Below, piece by piece: positions 5,827 through 8,511 of a stretch of 8,511 nt of DNA; positions within the stretch are counted from its first letter, which is position 1; the number at the start of each line of letters is the position of its first letter. A program made the position numbers and the translations under genes. The DNA is taken from the NCBI GenBank assembly GCA_947628125.1, contig CANQYR010000041.1, forward strand, positions 1-8,511, given 5' to 3'. The DNA is from an uncultured Bacilli bacterium (GTDB lineage: Bacteria; Bacillota_I; Bacilli_A; RF39; UBA660). Under the pieces are notes generated by a model. It was not told the DNA's origin, did not search any database, and saw only the letters and a program-made list of their open reading frames with translations.

Positions 5827-6915
5827 ATGGACAAAAAATTTGATAGACTACTTTTTTCGGCAGTTATTGTAATGGGTTTATTTGGTGTGGTTATGATATA
5901 TTCAGCTAGTAGTATATGGGCGGAGTATAAGTTTAATGATCCTTTTAAGTTTGTGAAAAGTCAGGGTTTCTTTTTAATTGTTGGCATTTGTTTAATGCTT
6001 TTAATATCAAAATATGATTATCGTAAGTTAAAAAGTCATGCTAATAAAATTTTAGGGGTTTGTTTTATTCTTTTGGTTTTGGTTTTAATACCGGGTATTG
6101 GTTCGGTTCGAAATGGTTCACGCAGCTGGTTTGGGTTTGCGGGTTTTGGTATTCAGCCTTCGGAGTTTGCTAAGATTGGCTTAATTATTTATACGGCTAA
6201 GTATTTAAGTAATAATCGGAAAAGTTTAAAGAGTATTAAAAAAGGAGTTGTGCCGATTTTATTAGTTATTGGTTTATTTTTTGGTTTAATTATGTTGGAG
6301 CCTGATTTTGGGACAGCGATGGTCATCTTTCTTAGTTTGATATTGCTTATTTTTATAAGTGGCGTTAAGGTATCTTTTTTTGTTAAAATTGGGATTATGG
6401 GTTTAGGGGCGATTGTTTTATTAATTATTGTGGCGCCTTACCGAATGGCAAGGATTGTATCTTTTTTAAATCCTTGGAGTGATCCTTTAGGTAGTGGTTT
6501 TCAAATTATTCAATCTTTATATGCGATTGGACCAGGTGGTCTTTTAGGGCAAGGTTTTTTAAATTCGCATCAAAAGCATTTTTATTTGCCGGAGCCACAG
6601 ACGGATTTTATTTTTTCGATTATTTCTGAGGAGTTTGGTTTTTTAGGGGTTTTAATTGTGGCTAGTTTTTTTGCTTTTATTTTTTTTCGGGCGGTTAAAA
6701 CTTCTTTAAAGTGTTATGATACTTTTGGAAAGCTATTAGTATTTGGGTTAGCAATTGGGATTATTATTCAGGCGATTTTGAATTTATGTGTGGTTATTGG
6801 TTTAATTCCGGTTACGGGTGTTACTTTGCCTTTTTTTAGTTATGGTGGTAGTAGTTTATTGGTGACTTTAATATCGATTGGGATAATTTTGAATGTTAGT
6901 AGGCAAAATCATTAA
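5827..6915 (+). CDS. ftsW: FtsW/SpoVE-type SEDS peptidoglycan glycosyltransferase (362 aa)
   Basis: SEDS proteins polymerise lipid II into glycan strands, working with a class B penicillin-binding protein. Numbered from the ATG at 5827, the family landmarks are all present: VMIYSASS at about 22-29, the loop with NGSRSWF (96-102), QPSEFAK (110-116), LEPDFGTAM (157-165), FLNPWSDPLGSGFQIIQSL (213-231), LPEPQTDFIFSII (254-266) with the likely catalytic Asp260, and GLIPVTGVTLPFFSYGGSSL (325-344). PEPQTDF points to the FtsW/SpoVE branch rather than RodA. About ten transmembrane helices are visible and the length is normal for SpoVE/FtsW. It stands alone, not in a dcw cluster. I find no clear promoter for it in the 110 bases upstream. 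Whether it is the division, elongation or spore-cortex paralogue cannot be settled here. Confidence 0.92.
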   Translation: MDKKFDRLLFSAVIVMGLFGVVMIYSASSIWAEYKFNDPFKFVKSQGFFLIVGICLMLLISKYDYRKLKSHANKILGVCFILLVLVLIPGIGSVRNGSRSWFGFAGFGIQPSEFAKIGLIIYTAKYLSNNRKSLKSIKKGVVPILLVIGLFFGLIMLEPDFGTAMVIFLSLILLIFISGVKVSFFVKIGIMGLGAIVLLIIVAPYRMARIVSFLNPWSDPLGSGFQIIQSLYAIGPGGLLGQGFLNSHQKHFYLPEPQTDFIFSIISEEFGFLGVLIVASFFAFIFFRAVKTSLKCYDTFGKLLVFGLAIGIIIQAILNLCVVIGLIPVTGVTLPFFSYGGSSLLVTLISIGIILNVSRQNH

Positions 6916-6938
6916 AAAAAGAACGCTTTTGGTTCTTT
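6914..6938 (-). terminator. Rho-independent terminator of the ZIP gene
   Basis: On the minus strand AAAGAAC, a 7-base loop and GTTCTTT form a perfect 7-bp stem (6918-6938), followed by four more T (6917-6914). The stem begins inside the TAA stop of the ZIP gene, and its T-tract covers the TAA of the ftsW-type gene. On the plus strand the same stem ends in only three T then AGCC, so it would serve the ftsW-type gene poorly. Confidence 0.75.
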
Positions 6939-7677
6939 AGCCTAATGATACATCTAGGATCATCATGATGGTAAAACCTAGGGCAACACCGATGATGCCA
7001 CATAAACTTTTAGGTTTTTCATGGATTTCTGGTATTAGTTCTTCGATGACAACGTATAGCATTGCTCCGGATGCAAAGGCAAGCATATATGGTAGTATTG
7101 GACTTACAAATTTTGTTAGGCAAATGGTTATAAAGGCACCTATTGGCTCGACTATGCCTGATAGCACGCCATAGATGAAGGCTGTTAATTTGCTTTTGCC
7201 TTTGGCTTTTAATGGCAAGGAAATGATTGCCCCTTCAGGAAAATTTTGAATAGCTATACCTAGTGATAAGATGTAAGCACTAGCAAGGGTTATGCCAGGG
7301 CTTTTCGATAGAAAAGCGGCAAAGGCAACACCGACAGCCATTCCTTCTGGTAAGTTGTGTAAGGTGACGGCAAACATTAGTAAGGATGCGTTTTTTTCTT
7401 GGTTGCATTTATTAGTTATTTTTTGGATAAATGCTAAAAAGAAAATGCCTAGAAGAAAGCCAATGGCAGGTTTTAACCAGATGATTTTAGATGTTTGTTC
7501 GATTTCAATAGCTGGTATTAAAAGGGACCAAATGCAAGCAGCTATCATGACACCACTAGCAAAACCTAATAATATTTTTTCAATTTTGTTGTTTATTTTA
7601 TCTTTCATAAATACTACTATAGATGCTCCTAATATGGTTCCTAAAAAAGGTAGTAATATTCCAAAGAAAATCTGCAT
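6937..7677 (-). CDS. ZIP-family divalent metal transporter (GufA-like, 246 aa)
   Basis: This membrane protein takes up zinc or related divalent metals. Numbered from the ATG at 7677, the two metal-binding helices are clear: TM4 with HNLPEGMAVGVAF (107-119; H107, N108, E111) and TM5 with QNFPEGAIISLPL (144-156; Q144, N145, E148). EPIGA (177-181) and EELIPEIHEK (212-221) follow. Paired HNLPEG/QNFPEG is typical of the GufA-like branch; about eight helices are visible. The family includes transporters for Zn, Fe, Mn and Cd, so the metal is not certain. An ATG at 7683 is only 2 bases from AGGAGG, while the ATG at 7677 is at 8 bases, so the shorter start is chosen. It lies 34 bases after an MBL-fold gene on the same strand, possibly in one operon. 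Confidence 0.92.
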   Translation of the reverse strand: MQIFFGILLPFLGTILGASIVVFMKDKINNKIEKILLGFASGVMIAACIWSLLIPAIEIEQTSKIIWLKPAIGFLLGIFFLAFIQKITNKCNQEKNASLLMFAVTLHNLPEGMAVGVAFAAFLSKSPGITLASAYILSLGIAIQNFPEGAIISLPLKAKGKSKLTAFIYGVLSGIVEPIGAFITICLTKFVSPILPYMLAFASGAMLYVVIEELIPEIHEKPKSLCGIIGVALGFTIMMILDVSLG

Positions 7678-7685
7678 ACCCATAT

Positions 7686-7691
7686 CCTCCT
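7686..7691 (-). promoter_or_regulatory. Ribosome binding site deciding the ZIP gene start
   Basis: A perfect AGGAGG on the minus strand lies 8 bases before the ATG at 7677 and only 2 bases before the ATG at 7683, so the former is favoured. Confidence 0.8.
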
Positions 7692-7710
7692 ATAATAGTA
7701 AATGAGTAGT

Positions 7711-7739
7711 ATTATAAAGAGTGATACAACATTTGATTA
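7711..7739 (-). promoter_or_regulatory. Possible internal promoter ahead of the ZIP gene
   Basis: A perfect TATAAT (minus strand, 7711-7716) overlaps the stop codon of the upstream MBL gene. The hexamer 17 bases further up is TAATCA (7734-7739), only 3 of 6 consensus bases, so the call is weak. The ZIP gene could equally be read from the MBL promoter outside the window. Confidence 0.25.
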
Positions 7740-8511
7740 TTTTGAAAGATTATTTCTATTTTTTGGTTTGATATTAAGTATGTTAGATAGGCTTTTAATG
7801 TACATGATATTAGGTAATATTGGGTTATGTTCATTATCATGTTATAGCAGTTAAATATTTTTGTTAAAATGTTTTCAAAGGTTTCGTTTTTTTGGCAAAT
7901 GGTTATTATTTCTTTGCTTATTTCATCTATTGTTTGTTCGTTTAGGTTTATTAAATTAGTTATGTCATTTGTTATTTGATGGTGAGATATAACAAAAATG
8001 CCTTTAAGGGTTTTTAGAAAGTTTAGTGTTTCTAAATATTGGGTGACATCGGTTAGAAAGAATATTTTATATTTATTTATGGCTTCTTCCCCTGCTAAGG
8101 CATCGCCTAAGAAGTAGACGTTTTCTTTGGTTTTAAAGCCAATCATGTGCATGGTATGGCCAGGTAAAGGAATGATTTCTAAGGGTATTTGAAAGTCTTG
8201 AGTTAAGGATTTTTTAGCAAGAAGGAATTTGGTTTGCATTTGTTTTGGTTCTTTAGCTCCATAAAGGGTTAAAAGTTCAAGTTCGGGATTTTCAATAAAT
8301 ATATTTTCTTTAGGGCTTGATGTTATAAGGCAGTTGGTTTTGGTTTGTAAATAGTTATTGCCACCTATATGGTCGGCATGAAAATGGGTATTTAAAATGG
8401 CTTTTAAATGCCAATTTTGTTCGTTTAAGATTTTTAGGATTTTTTTGCCGGTGTCACTGTCTATTCCAGAGTCTATTAAGTAAGCATCGTTTTCTATTAA
8501 GTAAATACCAA
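7712..8511 (-). CDS. MBL-fold metallo-hydrolase, 5' end beyond the window (265+ aa visible)
   Basis: The frame stays open from the TAA at 7712 to the last base of the window, so the internal ATG at 8239 is not the start. The part upstream of that ATG holds the defining motif THFHADHIGGN (about 8359-8391), with ligands H, H, D and H. Further on come the third ligand in PLPGHTMHMIGF (about residue 118 of the visible 265), GDAL (Asp at about 136) and the last His in ISHHQ (176-177). This spacing fits the glyoxalase-II-like or general MBL hydrolase group. The last 85 residues or so form a predominantly helical tail rich in Ile, Asn, Thr and Leu, as in MBL proteins with a small extra domain. The substrate is unknown. 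It precedes the ZIP gene by 34 bases, and its own start and promoter are not in view. Confidence 0.88.
   Translation of the reverse strand, partial: GIYLIENDAYLIDSGIDSDTGKKILKILNEQNWHLKAILNTHFHADHIGGNNYLQTKTNCLITSSPKENIFIENPELELLTLYGAKEPKQMQTKFLLAKKSLTQDFQIPLEIIPLPGHTMHMIGFKTKENVYFLGDALAGEEAINKYKIFFLTDVTQYLETLNFLKTLKGIFVISHHQITNDITNLINLNEQTIDEISKEIITICQKNETFENILTKIFNCYNMIMNITQYYLISCTLKAYLTYLISNQKIEIIFQNNQMLYHSL

Noticed and set aside
7292..7705. Open frame of 137 codons on the plus strand
   Set aside because: It is antisense to the ZIP transporter, whose TM4 and TM5 metal motifs are unmistakable; the plus-strand product has no domain.

Overview
The window is an ordinary chromosomal segment from a low-GC Gram-positive bacterium, most likely a Bacilli-type Bacillota lineage of the kind that sits between Bacillus and the mollicutes. 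The support is strong AT bias, AGGAGG-type ribosome binding sites, and proteins that read as Bacillota versions of Dtd, Rel, ComN, SpoVB and FtsW/SpoVE. TGA is a genuine stop (it ends the Rel gene and the MBL gene at 3002) and Trp is written TGG, so this is the standard code and not the Mycoplasma/Spiroplasma code. I see no rRNA, tRNA, CRISPR, insertion sequence or phage module.

Layout. 1-448: a small XRE-type repressor gene with its own promoter and two dyads in the leader. 461-3866 (minus): a tightly overlapping four-gene operon, read comN - UlaG-like metallo-beta-lactamase-fold hydrolase - relA/rel - dtd, driven by a good sigma-A promoter at 3903-3931. 3938-5227 (plus): a SpoVB/MurJ-like lipid flippase gene, divergent from that operon. 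5224-5715 (minus): an orphan single-pass membrane protein whose stop overlaps the spoVB stop. 5827-6915 (plus): an FtsW/SpoVE-type SEDS glycosyltransferase. 6937-7677 (minus): a ZIP metal transporter ending in a rho-independent terminator. 7712-8511 (minus): an MBL-fold hydrolase whose 5' end lies outside the window; its open frame runs to the last base and carries the HxHxDH metal motif upstream of the first internal ATG.

How they fit. dtd, relA, comN and spoVB are neighbours in Bacillus-type genomes, so the left half is a compacted version of a conserved housekeeping block (stringent response, proofreading of D-aminoacyl-tRNA, post-transcriptional control, envelope lipid flipping), with an MBL-fold gene where apt/recJ/secDF would be expected. 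The right half is envelope synthesis (SEDS polymerase) plus metal uptake and a metallohydrolase.

The most interesting point is that the Rel protein has an intact synthetase site but its HD hydrolase motif reads H-E-T-I-N-H where bifunctional enzymes have H-D-x-x-E-D. The ppGpp hydrolase may therefore be dead or altered. I found no clearly new multi-gene system. Several gene starts are corrected here on the basis of ribosome-binding-site spacing.
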